This document shows, in pieces, positions 53,873 through 61,276 of a stretch of DNA of 64,000 nt. Position numbers and translations under genes: made by a program. Each line of letters begins with the position of its first letter. The stretch's first letter is position 1. This DNA is from Lautropia sp. (GTDB lineage Bacteria; Pseudomonadota; Gammaproteobacteria; Burkholderiales; Burkholderiaceae_E). Under the pieces are notes generated by a model. The model did not search any database. It was not told where the DNA came from and saw only the letters and a program-made list of their open reading frames with translations. Location: the NCBI GenBank assembly GCA_030530775.1, contig JAUMUG010000003.1, positions 62,001-126,000 on the forward strand, written 5' to 3'.

Positions 53873-55495
53873 GTGCGGCACGGGGCAGGGCGGCTCGAGC
53901 GGTTCTTTGACGGTTCGCCGCTGGGGATCAGTGCCTACCGCCGGCTCTATGGCGGTGCGGTCACCACCTCGATGGCCTTCACCATGCAGTCGGCCATGGC
54001 CGGTTGGCTGATGGTGTCACTGTCCGGCTCCGCCACCATGGTGGGGCTCGTTCAGGCCTCCGCCACCCTGCCGTTTCTGCTGTTCGGTCTGATATCCGGT
54101 TCGCTCAGCGATCTGGTCGACCGCCGGCATGTGCTGGTCGTCACCCATCTGATGATGGCCGCTGCCACGGCAACCGTCGGTTTTCTGAGCATGGCCGGGG
54201 TGTTGACGCCGCTCTGGTTGGTTCTGATGACGCTGCTGTGCGGCCTGGGATACACCTTCTATCAGCCGGCCCAGCAGGCGTCGATCAACAGCCTGGTGGG
54301 CCGCAATCTGTTGCCGCGTGCCGTGGCCCTCGGCTCGATCGCCTTCAACGCTGCCCGCTCCCTGGGGCCTGCCATTGCCGGCCTGATCGCGGCCCGGTTG
54401 GGCGATGGACCATCCGTGCTGCTGGCGGCACTTTTCTTTCTACCGATGTTGCCAGCCAGTCTGTCGGCCGTGCCGCCCCGTGAGCAGCGATCGGCCGAAG
54501 CCAGCGAAACCCTGTGCTCCGGTATCCGCAGTGGGTTGCGTTTCACTCTGTGCGCCTTGCCGCTGCGGGCGGCGATCCTGCTCAATCTGCTGTTCTGTTT
54601 CTGCGCCGCGGCACTGTGGGCCATGTTCCCCCTGGTGGCACAGCAACGTCTGGGACTGGCTGCCGATGGCTATGGTTTTCTTTACAGCACCTTCGGGCTG
54701 GGAGCCGTCGTTTCTGCGCTCGTGCTGCCACCGTGGTTGCGCAAGCTGCCGACTGGACGTGTGGTACGTGCGGCCCTGTTACTGTGGTGTGTGGGTGCCG
54801 TCATCGTCGGTTTCAGCGATCATGTACCGACCGCCATCGTCGGCACCTTTTTGGCCGGCATCGCTTGGGTGGGCGTGCTGGCCAGTCTCTCGACCGTTGC
54901 TCAGGGCAATGCGCCCGGCTGGGTGAGGGCACGTGCCGTAGCCAACAATCAAATCGCCGTTCAGGCCGGGCTGGCCATCGGCAGTCTGTTCTGGGGTCTG
55001 ATGGTATCGTGGCAGGATCTGCAGCGATCGTTGGTTGCGTCGGCCGTGCTGCTGGCCCTGATGACCTGGCTGACGCGCCGGGAGCCTCTTGAGATGGGCC
55101 ATGATGAAGACGTGACGGCAGACGACTTCATGCCTCCGATCGCGCTGCCCGAGGGTGTCCGGCTGGCGCCCGGCACACCGGTACAGATCGAGTATCGCTA
55201 TCACCCCGACGACGACCGGCACGAGTCGTTCCTTCAGGCGATCCACGCGCTGGCCGCCAGCCGCCGGCGCAACGGTGGCCTGCGCTGGCAGCTGATCGAT
55301 ACGGGCCGGGACGGTTTCGTCGAGCGTTTCCGTATGGAGAGCTGGGCCGACTGTCAGCGTCTGCCCAGCCGGATGACCCAGACCGACCGTCGCCTGTTCG
55401 AGCAAGTGATGGCGACCCTGCCGGAAGGCACACCACCACCACAGGCCACCGTCGTACTCGCGGCCAAACCGGGGGCTTCGGTCAGCGGGCATTGA
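53873..55495 (+). CDS. MFS transporter (MFS_3/EntS-like) with C-terminal ferredoxin-like domain
   Basis: 540-residue protein. Residues ~15-400 form 10-12 membrane helices of the MFS_3 (PF05977) class (FTMQSAMAGWLMVSLSGSATMVGLVQASATLPFLL in short pieces; GLISGSLSDLVDRRHVLVVT is the loop-2 motif; LGYTFYQPAQQASINSLV). Residues ~425-520 form a soluble domain (VQIEYRYHPDDDRHESFLQA; MESWADCQRLPSRMTQTD) reminiscent of antibiotic-biosynthesis-monooxygenase-like folds fused to this class. GTG 53873 with GGAG at 53858-53861 is preferred; TTG 53846 would overlap the lipoprotein gene. Efflux substrate unknown. Confidence 0.82.
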   Translation: MRHGAGRLERFFDGSPLGISAYRRLYGGAVTTSMAFTMQSAMAGWLMVSLSGSATMVGLVQASATLPFLLFGLISGSLSDLVDRRHVLVVTHLMMAAATATVGFLSMAGVLTPLWLVLMTLLCGLGYTFYQPAQQASINSLVGRNLLPRAVALGSIAFNAARSLGPAIAGLIAARLGDGPSVLLAALFFLPMLPASLSAVPPREQRSAEASETLCSGIRSGLRFTLCALPLRAAILLNLLFCFCAAALWAMFPLVAQQRLGLAADGYGFLYSTFGLGAVVSALVLPPWLRKLPTGRVVRAALLLWCVGAVIVGFSDHVPTAIVGTFLAGIAWVGVLASLSTVAQGNAPGWVRARAVANNQIAVQAGLAIGSLFWGLMVSWQDLQRSLVASAVLLALMTWLTRREPLEMGHDEDVTADDFMPPIALPEGVRLAPGTPVQIEYRYHPDDDRHESFLQAIHALAASRRRNGGLRWQLIDTGRDGFVERFRMESWADCQRLPSRMTQTDRRLFEQVMATLPEGTPPPQATVVLAAKPGASVSGH

Positions 55496-55594
55496 TGTCC
55501 GGCCCTGGAGAAGCGCTTTCAAATTCAGGCCAAGTGCCCGCTTTATACTTCAGAAATCGACTGAACGACCGACTGCACGAACCGAACCATCTGC

Positions 55595-55990
55595 ATGAAG
55601 CGCGTGACCCGACAACGACTCGAAATCCAGCGGGTAATCGCACAGGCCGGTCGTCCGCTCAGCCCGTTGGAAATCCTCGAAACGGCACGTCAACGGATTC
55701 CGACCCTGAGCCTGGCCACCATTTACCGCAACCTGCGGGAACTGCAGGACGCCCGGTTGCTGGCACCGGTGCCGATGCCCGGCAACATCACCCTCTATGA
55801 AGGTCACGAGGCACAAGCCCATCATCACCATCATTTCCAGTGCAACCAATGCCGGCGGGTCTTCGATATCGAAGGCTGCCCGGGTGGGCTGGAAGGTATG
55901 CTCCCGGCCGGATTCGTGCTCGATCGTCACGAGGTCACGTTGTATGGCACCTGTGCAGACTGTGCCCGACCAGTTTCCGTCCCAGATTGA
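55595..55990 (+). CDS. Fur-family transcriptional repressor
   Basis: 131-residue metalloregulator. The winged helix has ILETARQRIPTLSLATIYRNLRELQ as recognition helix region (LSLATIYRNLREL). The dimerisation domain carries the His-rich HHHHHFQCNQC and CADC, the two CxxC pairs of the structural zinc site. There is no N-terminal extension. The His/Cys pattern is compatible with PerR, Zur or Fur; I cannot choose. The MFS gene upstream and amino acid importer downstream give no metal clue. A TATACT at 55544-55549 could be its -10 box. Confidence 0.85.
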   Translation: MKRVTRQRLEIQRVIAQAGRPLSPLEILETARQRIPTLSLATIYRNLRELQDARLLAPVPMPGNITLYEGHEAQAHHHHHFQCNQCRRVFDIEGCPGGLEGMLPAGFVLDRHEVTLYGTCADCARPVSVPD

Positions 55991-56252
55991 AACATGCCTG
56001 AAAAGCGCGCTCTCGACCCGGTATCGCCGCACCTGCATCGCCATACATTCGCCGTTCCGGGCACTACGCCACGGCGCCAAACCGCCAAACCCGCTGCGCT
56101 TCGCATGCCGCACGCAGAGAAGGACGGACTGACGCCCACTGCCCCGGAAGTGTCCCGCACAGAGCGGCGCACATCCGTTGGTCCATCGCTTTCATTTCGC
56201 CGAAGAGAACGTCGATATGTAGCGGCAGACCCCGGAGCGATGTTTATTATTT

Positions 56253-57023
56253 CTAAAGCACGTGCTCCAGAAACGCCCTGGCCCGCTCGTGCCGGGGCGA
56301 ATCGAAGAACTCGGCGGCAGGGCGCTCTTCGACCAGCTTGCCCTGATCCATGAAACAAACGCGGTGCGCCACCTCGCGGGCAAAGGCCATCTCGTGCGTC
56401 ACCACCAGCATGGTCATGTGCTCCTGCGCCAGCTGGCGCATCGTGCGCAGCACCTCTCCGGTCAGCTCCGGGTCCAGCGCCGAAGTGGGTTCGTCGAACA
56501 GCAGAATGTCCGGCTCCATCGCCAGCGCCCTTGCTATCGCCACCCGCTGTTTCTGGCCACCCGACAGGCGGTTCGGATAGGCATCACGCTTGTCCAGCAG
56601 CCCGACCTTGGCCAGCAGCGCTTCGGCCTTGGGCACGATTTCTTCACGGCGCATCTTCTTGACGGTGATCGGCGCTTCGATCAGGTTCTCCAGCACGGTG
56701 AAGTGCGGAAACAGATTGAAATGTTGGAACACCATGCCCATTCGCCGGCTGATCCGGCGGATTTCCTGATCGGACACATAGCGGGCACGGCCATGAGCAT
56801 CGTTTTTGACCAGCACATCCTTGCCGATGGTGACCTGACCGCTGTCGACGATCTCCAGGTGATTCAGGCAGCGGAGTAGGGTGCTTTTACCCGAGCCGGA
56901 GGGACCGATCAGAGCCACCACTTCACCCCGATGGATCTGCAATGACACTCCGTCGAGCACCTGCAGCGGTCCGAAACGCTTTCTCAGATCAACCGCATCG
57001 ATCATGGCGTGATCAGTCGTCAT
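56253..57023 (-). CDS. Polar amino acid ABC transporter ATPase (GlnQ/HisP-like)
   Basis: About 256-residue ATPase of the polar amino acid uptake (PAAT) family. Walker A GPSGSGKST, Q-loop MVFQHFNLFPH, signature LSGGQKQR, Walker B ILLFDEPTSALDPELTGEV and switch His in VTHEM are intact. The start is uncertain: ATG 57023 overlaps the permease stop by 11 bp; ATG 57032 and ATG 57005 are alternatives. Last gene of a three-gene minus-strand operon. Confidence 0.94.
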   Translation of the reverse strand: MTTDHAMIDAVDLRKRFGPLQVLDGVSLQIHRGEVVALIGPSGSGKSTLLRCLNHLEIVDSGQVTIGKDVLVKNDAHGRARYVSDQEIRRISRRMGMVFQHFNLFPHFTVLENLIEAPITVKKMRREEIVPKAEALLAKVGLLDKRDAYPNRLSGGQKQRVAIARALAMEPDILLFDEPTSALDPELTGEVLRTMRQLAQEHMTMLVVTHEMAFAREVAHRVCFMDQGKLVEERPAAEFFDSPRHERARAFLEHVL

Positions 57024-57666
57024 GGCAGGCATAGCGTTTTTCGAGATGCTGGAACAGCCAGGTCAGTGCCAGGGTCATCAGCAGGTAGAAGACTGCCGCG
57101 ACGATGAATGGCGTGATGGTGAAGTCTCGCTGAACGATACCACGTGCCGCCCGCAGCAGATCATTGAGCGCAAGTACGTAGATCAGCGAGGTGTCCTTGA
57201 CCAGAGTGATGGTTTCGTTCGACAGTGGGGGCAAAATACGCCGGATCACCTGCGGCATGATGATCCGCCGCATCGTCTGCGGATAGCTCATTCCCAGCGC
57301 CTTGGCACCTTCGTACTGACCCCGGTCGATCGACTGGATGCCGGCGCGGAAGATTTCGGCGAAATAGGCCGCGTAGTTCAGAACGAAAGCCACGACCGCC
57401 GCCGGAAAATCAGGCAACCGGATGCCACCACCCGGCAGCAGGGGCAACGCATAGTAAATGAACAGCATCTGCAGCATCAGCGGCGTACCCCGCATCAGCC
57501 ACAGATAGCCACTGACCGACATCCTCATCCCCGCATAGCGCGACAGGCGCATCAGGGCCAGGACGATTCCCAATGGAATCGACAGAAGCAGGGTGATGAA
57601 GAAAAGCTTCAGCGATACCAGAGAACCTTCGGACAACGGCCCAAGGATACTGAGAACGTAGTCCAT
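57013..57666 (-). CDS. Polar amino acid ABC transporter permease
   Basis: 217-residue permease of the HisM/GlnP type with five helices. The coupling EAA loop is visible around AGIQSIDRGQYEGAKALGMSYPQTM, followed by IIMPQVIRRILPPLSNE and LVKDTSLIYVLALNDLLRAARG. It starts six bases after the binding-protein stop. Only one permease is present, so it probably homodimerises. Confidence 0.94.
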   Translation of the reverse strand: MDYVLSILGPLSEGSLVSLKLFFITLLLSIPLGIVLALMRLSRYAGMRMSVSGYLWLMRGTPLMLQMLFIYYALPLLPGGGIRLPDFPAAVVAFVLNYAAYFAEIFRAGIQSIDRGQYEGAKALGMSYPQTMRRIIMPQVIRRILPPLSNETITLVKDTSLIYVLALNDLLRAARGIVQRDFTITPFIVAAVFYLLMTLALTWLFQHLEKRYACHDD

Positions 57667-57672
57667 CCGACT

Positions 57673-58473
57673 TTACTTGAGGATGTTCTTGCCAAACCAC
57701 TTCTGAGCGATGGCTTCGGCGCTGCCATCCTTCTTCATGGCATCGACCGTGTCGGACAGACGCTGCAGCAGCGCCGTATCTGCCTTGCGTAGACCCACAC
57801 CATATTCCTCTGTGCCGAAGTCTTCATCCAACACGATGTATTCGTTGGGCTTTTTGGCCACATAGTAACGACCGACGACCTCGTCCAGCACGGCTGCATC
57901 CAGACGGCCCGCTTCCAGATCCAACAGCACCGTCACGTTGTCACCATACTTTTTCAGTGTCTTCATCGATTTGGCCAGATCGCCTTCCTTCTCGATGGCA
58001 TCGATGGCACTACTGCCATCCTGGGCGCCGACCACCCTGCCGGCCAGATCTTTCTTGGATTTGATCGGTGATCCGGTCTTGACGATGATGATCTGATGGT
58101 TCTCCATGTAAGGCGGCGTGAAAGCGATATTCTGCTTGCGCTGCTCAGTGATGGTCAGACCATTCCAGAGCGCATCGACCCGCTTGCCAGTCAACTCGGC
58201 TTCCTTCGCGTTCCAGTCGATCGGCTTGAACTCGACTTCGATACCCAGACGCTTGGCTGCCTCGCGGGCCAGGTCGATGTCGAAACCGACCAGCTCGTTT
58301 TTCTCATCGCGAAACCCCATCGGCGGGAAATTGTCATCCAGACCGATCACGATCTTGGCTGGCAGGCCTTCGGCGGCGGGTACGGCAGGCTTGTCAGCCG
58401 GTTTCGTGCAGGCAACCAGCACGGCGGCAACGGCAACGGTCATCAAAAAGCGGCGGCGAAAAGGTGCTTTCAT
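57673..58473 (-). CDS. Amino acid ABC transporter substrate-binding lipoprotein
   Basis: 266-residue type II binding protein (SBP_bac_3). A lipobox-like LVAC near residue 22 follows a basic leader with RRRFLM, so it is probably lipidated. The ligand-binding fold shows IGLDDNFPPMGFRDEKNELVGFD in parts, LGIEVEFKPIDWNAKEAEL, DALWNGLTITEQRKQNIAFTPPY and the hinge region GRVVGAQDGSSA. ALWNGLTITEQR resembles the cystine/glutamine-type group, but the ligand is not determinable. A TATAAC on the minus strand at 58523-58528 is a possible -10 box. Confidence 0.93.
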   Translation of the reverse strand: MKAPFRRRFLMTVAVAAVLVACTKPADKPAVPAAEGLPAKIVIGLDDNFPPMGFRDEKNELVGFDIDLAREAAKRLGIEVEFKPIDWNAKEAELTGKRVDALWNGLTITEQRKQNIAFTPPYMENHQIIIVKTGSPIKSKKDLAGRVVGAQDGSSAIDAIEKEGDLAKSMKTLKKYGDNVTVLLDLEAGRLDAAVLDEVVGRYYVAKKPNEYIVLDEDFGTEEYGVGLRKADTALLQRLSDTVDAMKKDGSAEAIAQKWFGKNILK

Positions 58474-58693
58474 GGCGAAAAAGACTGTACAGGTGATGAA
58501 ACGAGTTCACGAATTGCATGATGTTATAACGGGCAGCCACGAAGCGCTCGATCGAAGCGAAATCATTCCCAAAAGCACGGGTCAGGCTGATGCGCTGACC
58601 ATCGCCGGCGCTGTACTGGCTGCCATCGTGGCCATTTGGGCACTGAAGCTGGCTCGCCACGCCCTGTCTCACGGGGTATCGTCAGTTCAGTAA
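58472..58693 (+). CDS. Small single-helix membrane peptide, possibly a filamentous-phage coat-like protein
   Basis: 73 residues from ATG 58472, or 65 from ATG 58496. The N-terminal half is amphipathic and charged (VHELHDVITGSHEALDRSEI). A short TGQADALT then leads into one membrane helix (IAGAVLAAIVAIWALKLA) and a basic end. This layout, and the TGQ...A-D-x-x-T-I-x-G-A pattern, recall the Pf3-type inovirus major coat protein; the similarity is by eye and short. The start overlaps the start of the divergent binding-protein gene by two bases, so the upstream part sits in that gene's promoter region. It could be a decayed remnant or spurious. Confidence 0.35.
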   Translation: MAKKTVQVMKRVHELHDVITGSHEALDRSEIIPKSTGQADALTIAGAVLAAIVAIWALKLARHALSHGVSSVQ

Positions 58694-58948
58694 CAAGCCG
58701 CAGCTGATCGGAAGGAAGCGAAAACAGTGAGGGAGCAGGCGGCGAGGCTCGGTGGCCAGGTGCTGGCCCTGAACAAGCAGCTCAAGTAATTGATGCAGCG
58801 CATTGGAACCCCTGCTTGGGCCAAACGAGCCAATAGCAGACGTGGCGCGGGGCATCTGTCAAACATACGAGCAAGTATCCGTAACGCACAAGCGCATCTT
58901 CGCGCAGCCCAGCCTGTGCCTGCTTCTCGCGCTTGAAGACAACCTTCT

Positions 58949-58977
58949 ATCGTCCACCAAAACGGGGGCTGCCCAGG
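58949..58977 (+). repeat. 29-base perfect direct repeat, copy 1
   Basis: Begins ATCGTCCACC and ends GGCTGCCCAGG. Identical to 59549-59577, exactly 600 bp away. The 3' part can form a small GGG/CCC hairpin. Confidence 0.9.
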
Positions 58978-59122
58978 CGAAAGCCTGCTTAAACTCTGTG
59001 CAGAAGGGCAGGCGGAACGTGACGAAGCGAAGCGACGGCGGGGCCGGCCGCCCTGGGCTTGTCTCTTTACAACAAGCGGGACACCGGACGAAGCCCGTCG
59101 TTAGTCTTTGTGTTACTAGGCG

Positions 59123-59159
59123 TAAATCCTTGCCTGACAAGGGTTTATGCTTCTTTTTG
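59123..59159 (+). terminator. Rho-independent terminator 70 bp upstream of the antitoxin gene
   Basis: Ten-base arms TAAATCCTTG (59123-59132) and CAAGGGTTTA (59138-59147), one T-G pair, 5-base loop, then TGCTTCTTTTTG. No complete gene ends just before it. Confidence 0.7.
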
Positions 59160-59231
59160 CCTAGGAGGAAACCTTGCATCCAATCGCCAGCCCCGGTGCA
59201 GGATACGATGATCCTTTTGGAGGGATCGACG

Positions 59232-59450
59232 ATGCATACGGATAAGAATCAGTCGCATCTGATCAGCGACGATTCGGAGTTTGCCAGCTGGTATGTCGAA
59301 GCAGGAATAGAAGAGCGTATGGCTGGGCCTGTGGTCGGTCGGGATCATGAATCGGTCATGAAAGACCTTCAGGACATGATCGACGAATTGAAGCGTAAAC
59401 ACGATGAAGCGACCGTTACCGGTAGTCTGGCATCCAGCAGCAGAAGCTGA
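59232..59450 (+). CDS. Putative antitoxin of a type II toxin-antitoxin pair
   Basis: 72-residue acidic protein from ATG 59232, with GGAGG at 59219-59223. It starts MHTDKNQSHLISDDSEFASW and has a helical, charged segment VMKDLQDMIDELKRKHDEA near the C-terminus, which looks like the toxin-wrapping part of small antitoxins. The overlap with the following ParE/RelE-like frame (47 bp) is the usual antitoxin-toxin arrangement. I cannot name a DNA-binding fold for it, so the assignment depends on its neighbour. Confidence 0.55.
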   Translation: MHTDKNQSHLISDDSEFASWYVEAGIEERMAGPVVGRDHESVMKDLQDMIDELKRKHDEATVTGSLASSSRS

Positions 59451-59772
59451 GCTGAGAGAGATCATTGCATCGACCTGGGGGGACAGCCCGAAGGCCGCGC
59501 AGATGATGGATTCAGTTCGTTTCATCGGGAAATGGCCGCACCTGTTGATCGTCCACCAAAACGGGGGCTGCCCAGGTTTCGGCGGTCTGCCGGAAGAGGC
59601 AAAACGTGAAAGCGTTGGCGGGTCTCTCCGTCCTACGTTCGCGAGGAGTTCGGCGAGTCGGCGAACCCGTTTCGGGCCGAAGGCGGCGGTTGGGTCAACC
59701 GGGAAACCGGCGAGGTCATACCGTCTCGATATGGACTGGTCTGGCGATCAGGCAGAAAACGCTGCTTCCTGA
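59404..59772 (+). pseudogene. ParE/RelE-like toxin remnant, truncated at the 29-base repeat
   Basis: The N-terminal ~48 residues fit the RelE/ParE superfamily: LPVVWHPAAEAELREII is the typical first strand and helix, followed by GDSPKAAQMM. After residue ~48 the frame enters the second copy of the 29-base repeat (59549) and continues into unrelated sequence (GGCPGFGGLPEEAKRES) to 59772. The central and C-terminal strands with the catalytic or gyrase-binding residues are missing. Most likely a toxin gene broken by a repeat-associated rearrangement, and inactive. Confidence 0.55.
59549..59577 (+). repeat. 29-base perfect direct repeat, copy 2
   Basis: Second copy of the element at 58949-58977. 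It marks the point where toxin-like coding sequence stops. The bases on either side of the two copies differ. Confidence 0.9.
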
Positions 59773-59821
59773 TCGACCTTTGGGCACACGTGACGGCCAA
59801 TCACCAGGTTAACGGTACACG

Positions 59822-60097
59822 GTGGGCACGGATCGCTTCACCGCCCGTCAGTTCGGCCGGCAGCTCTACAGTAACCGGCATAGCGTGATCGTTGTGCGGA
59901 AGCTGCCGGACGATCGACAAGACCTTTTCAGGATCCATGCACGTCTTCTGCGGCAGGATTGTTTCGAGGTTGAAGTAACCGGCTGCGGCAAAAGATATCG
60001 TTTCGCAAAGAAAGTCGGACGGATCACGATTGATCCGAGCCGACAGCTCGTTGAGCAGTTCCAGCGCGGCAGGAACAAGATGTTTTACTTCGCATAA
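59822..60097 (+). CDS. Unrecognised small ORF in the accessory segment
   Basis: 91 residues from GTG 59822, no visible ribosome site. Basic and moderately structured in appearance (SVIVVRKLPDDRQDLFRIHARLL in parts; VEVTGCGKRYRFAKKVGRITI; VEQFQRGRNKMFYF). Another frame overlapping its 5' end (about 59620-59887, containing NRETGEVIPSRYGLVWRSG) also looks partly protein-like, so this may be a frameshifted remnant of one larger gene. No family recognised. Confidence 0.3.
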   Translation: MGTDRFTARQFGRQLYSNRHSVIVVRKLPDDRQDLFRIHARLLRQDCFEVEVTGCGKRYRFAKKVGRITIDPSRQLVEQFQRGRNKMFYFA

Positions 60098-60247
60098 TGG
60101 TTATTATGTCAAATCAGATCTCATTCAGAATGGGCCTTTCGTTCGGAATCATGCCCACGGCCGATCGTCGCTCATCATGCCGAAGTTGAAAGTTGGATCT
60201 GAATCTGAAGTCGGATCGGATGGACGACGACAAACAGAGGCAGAAAA

Positions 60248-60874
60248 TCATTGATGCGGCGGTTCACTGATCGTCCACGGATCGGTCCGGACATCCACAC
60301 CGACCATGCCGGCGGCCAAGGCACCGCGAATGCCGGCGTCCGAATCCTCGAACACGATGCAGGCTTCTGGTGCAGCCTTCATGCGCTCGGCTGCCAGCAG
60401 AAAGATTTGTGGATCCGGCTTGGGTGGACAACCATCATCGGCAGTGATGATCACATCGAACAAGTTCCGCAGCCCGGTGCCGTCGATGGTCGCCAGTACC
60501 GGTTCCGATCGGCCGTTGGACGCCACGGCCAGCAACTTGATGCCATGAAAACGCTTGGCGATCCCGGCTACCGGCCCATGAGGCTCCAGTTGATCGACTT
60601 CGGTCAGAAAATGCGCGATCTCGTCGGCATGCACGGTGGCTACGTCCAGCCCGATGCCGCTGTCACGGCTCATGGTGCCGATCAGCTCCTCGGCGGTCAG
60701 ACTGGTGTACTGGCGATACCAATCATGTGTCATCTCGATGCCGTAGGGATCGAAGGCAGCCTGCCAGGCACGCTCGTGGGCATCCAGCGTCATCACCAGT
60801 GTACCGTCACAGTCGAAAATCAGACCCTCGGCATCGTGCAACAGTTCTTCCAGACGTTGATTTTGCTCGGCCAT
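60248..60874 (-). CDS. HAD-superfamily phosphatase (beta-phosphoglucomutase/YqaB-like)
   Basis: 208-residue subclass I HAD hydrolase. Motif I is FDCDGTLVMT with both Asp residues, motif II lies in LLAVASNGRS, the motif III Lys in CPPKPDPQIF and the motif IV acids in CIVFEDSDAGI. The helical cap (residues ~25-90) is of the sugar-phosphatase type. The LVMTLDAHERAWQ start resembles fructose-1-phosphate phosphatase YqaB. The physiological substrate is not determinable. Confidence 0.9.
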   Translation of the reverse strand: MAEQNQRLEELLHDAEGLIFDCDGTLVMTLDAHERAWQAAFDPYGIEMTHDWYRQYTSLTAEELIGTMSRDSGIGLDVATVHADEIAHFLTEVDQLEPHGPVAGIAKRFHGIKLLAVASNGRSEPVLATIDGTGLRNLFDVIITADDGCPPKPDPQIFLLAAERMKAAPEACIVFEDSDAGIRGALAAGMVGVDVRTDPWTISEPPHQ

Positions 60875-61276
60875 CGTTGGCTCCCAGTTGGCTCCCTCCC
60901 GGGTTCCTTGTCCGAGTATGCACCCTTCGAGGGTTCCCGGCTGAGACTCCGAGCTGATCTCGGGTACACACGGCCAGCATGCCAGCCGTCAGGAGAGCGT
61001 ATGCAGTGTGTGCCGCGGCTGCGTCATCAGGAATCGGTTTCCAGCTCTGACCTGAATCCCCAGCCGACTGCAGGGGGCATTTGGTAAGAGTCATACTCCA
61101 AACGTATTATCGAACGCAATCCGTTCTTTGTGTCGGCCCGTCCGACTTCCCGATTCAGGAAATCACCGGCCAGTGAGCGGACGAAGATAATGGGTGCCTC
61201 GAGCGAATACACCGTGATCCACGAAGATCCACGGAGAACACACTGAAACCCAGCGAGACCAGAGAGGAGATCGATC
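60875..61276 (+). other. Divergent intergenic region upstream of sodC
   Basis: 402 bp with no plausible gene. It contains a candidate sodC promoter (listed separately) and, near 61216-61236, a short direct repeat GATCCACG...GATCCACG of unknown meaning. Confidence 0.4.
61081..61110 (+). promoter_or_regulatory. Candidate sigma-70-type promoter for sodC
   Basis: TTGGTA (61081-61086) and TATTAT (61105-61110) separated by 18 bp, in the most AT-rich part of the gap and 167 bp upstream of the sodC start. Confidence 0.4.

Larger units (their letters stand above)
58694..59231 (+). other. Accessory gap before the antitoxin gene
   Basis: 538 bp with no convincing intact gene. It contains the first copy of the 29-base repeat (58949-58977), several short fragments open in one frame or another, and a terminator at 59123-59159. 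The frame leading into the antitoxin is open from 58803 but its upstream part has no protein-like pattern. Base composition varies along the gap more than in the flanks, consistent with decayed mobile DNA. Confidence 0.5.
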
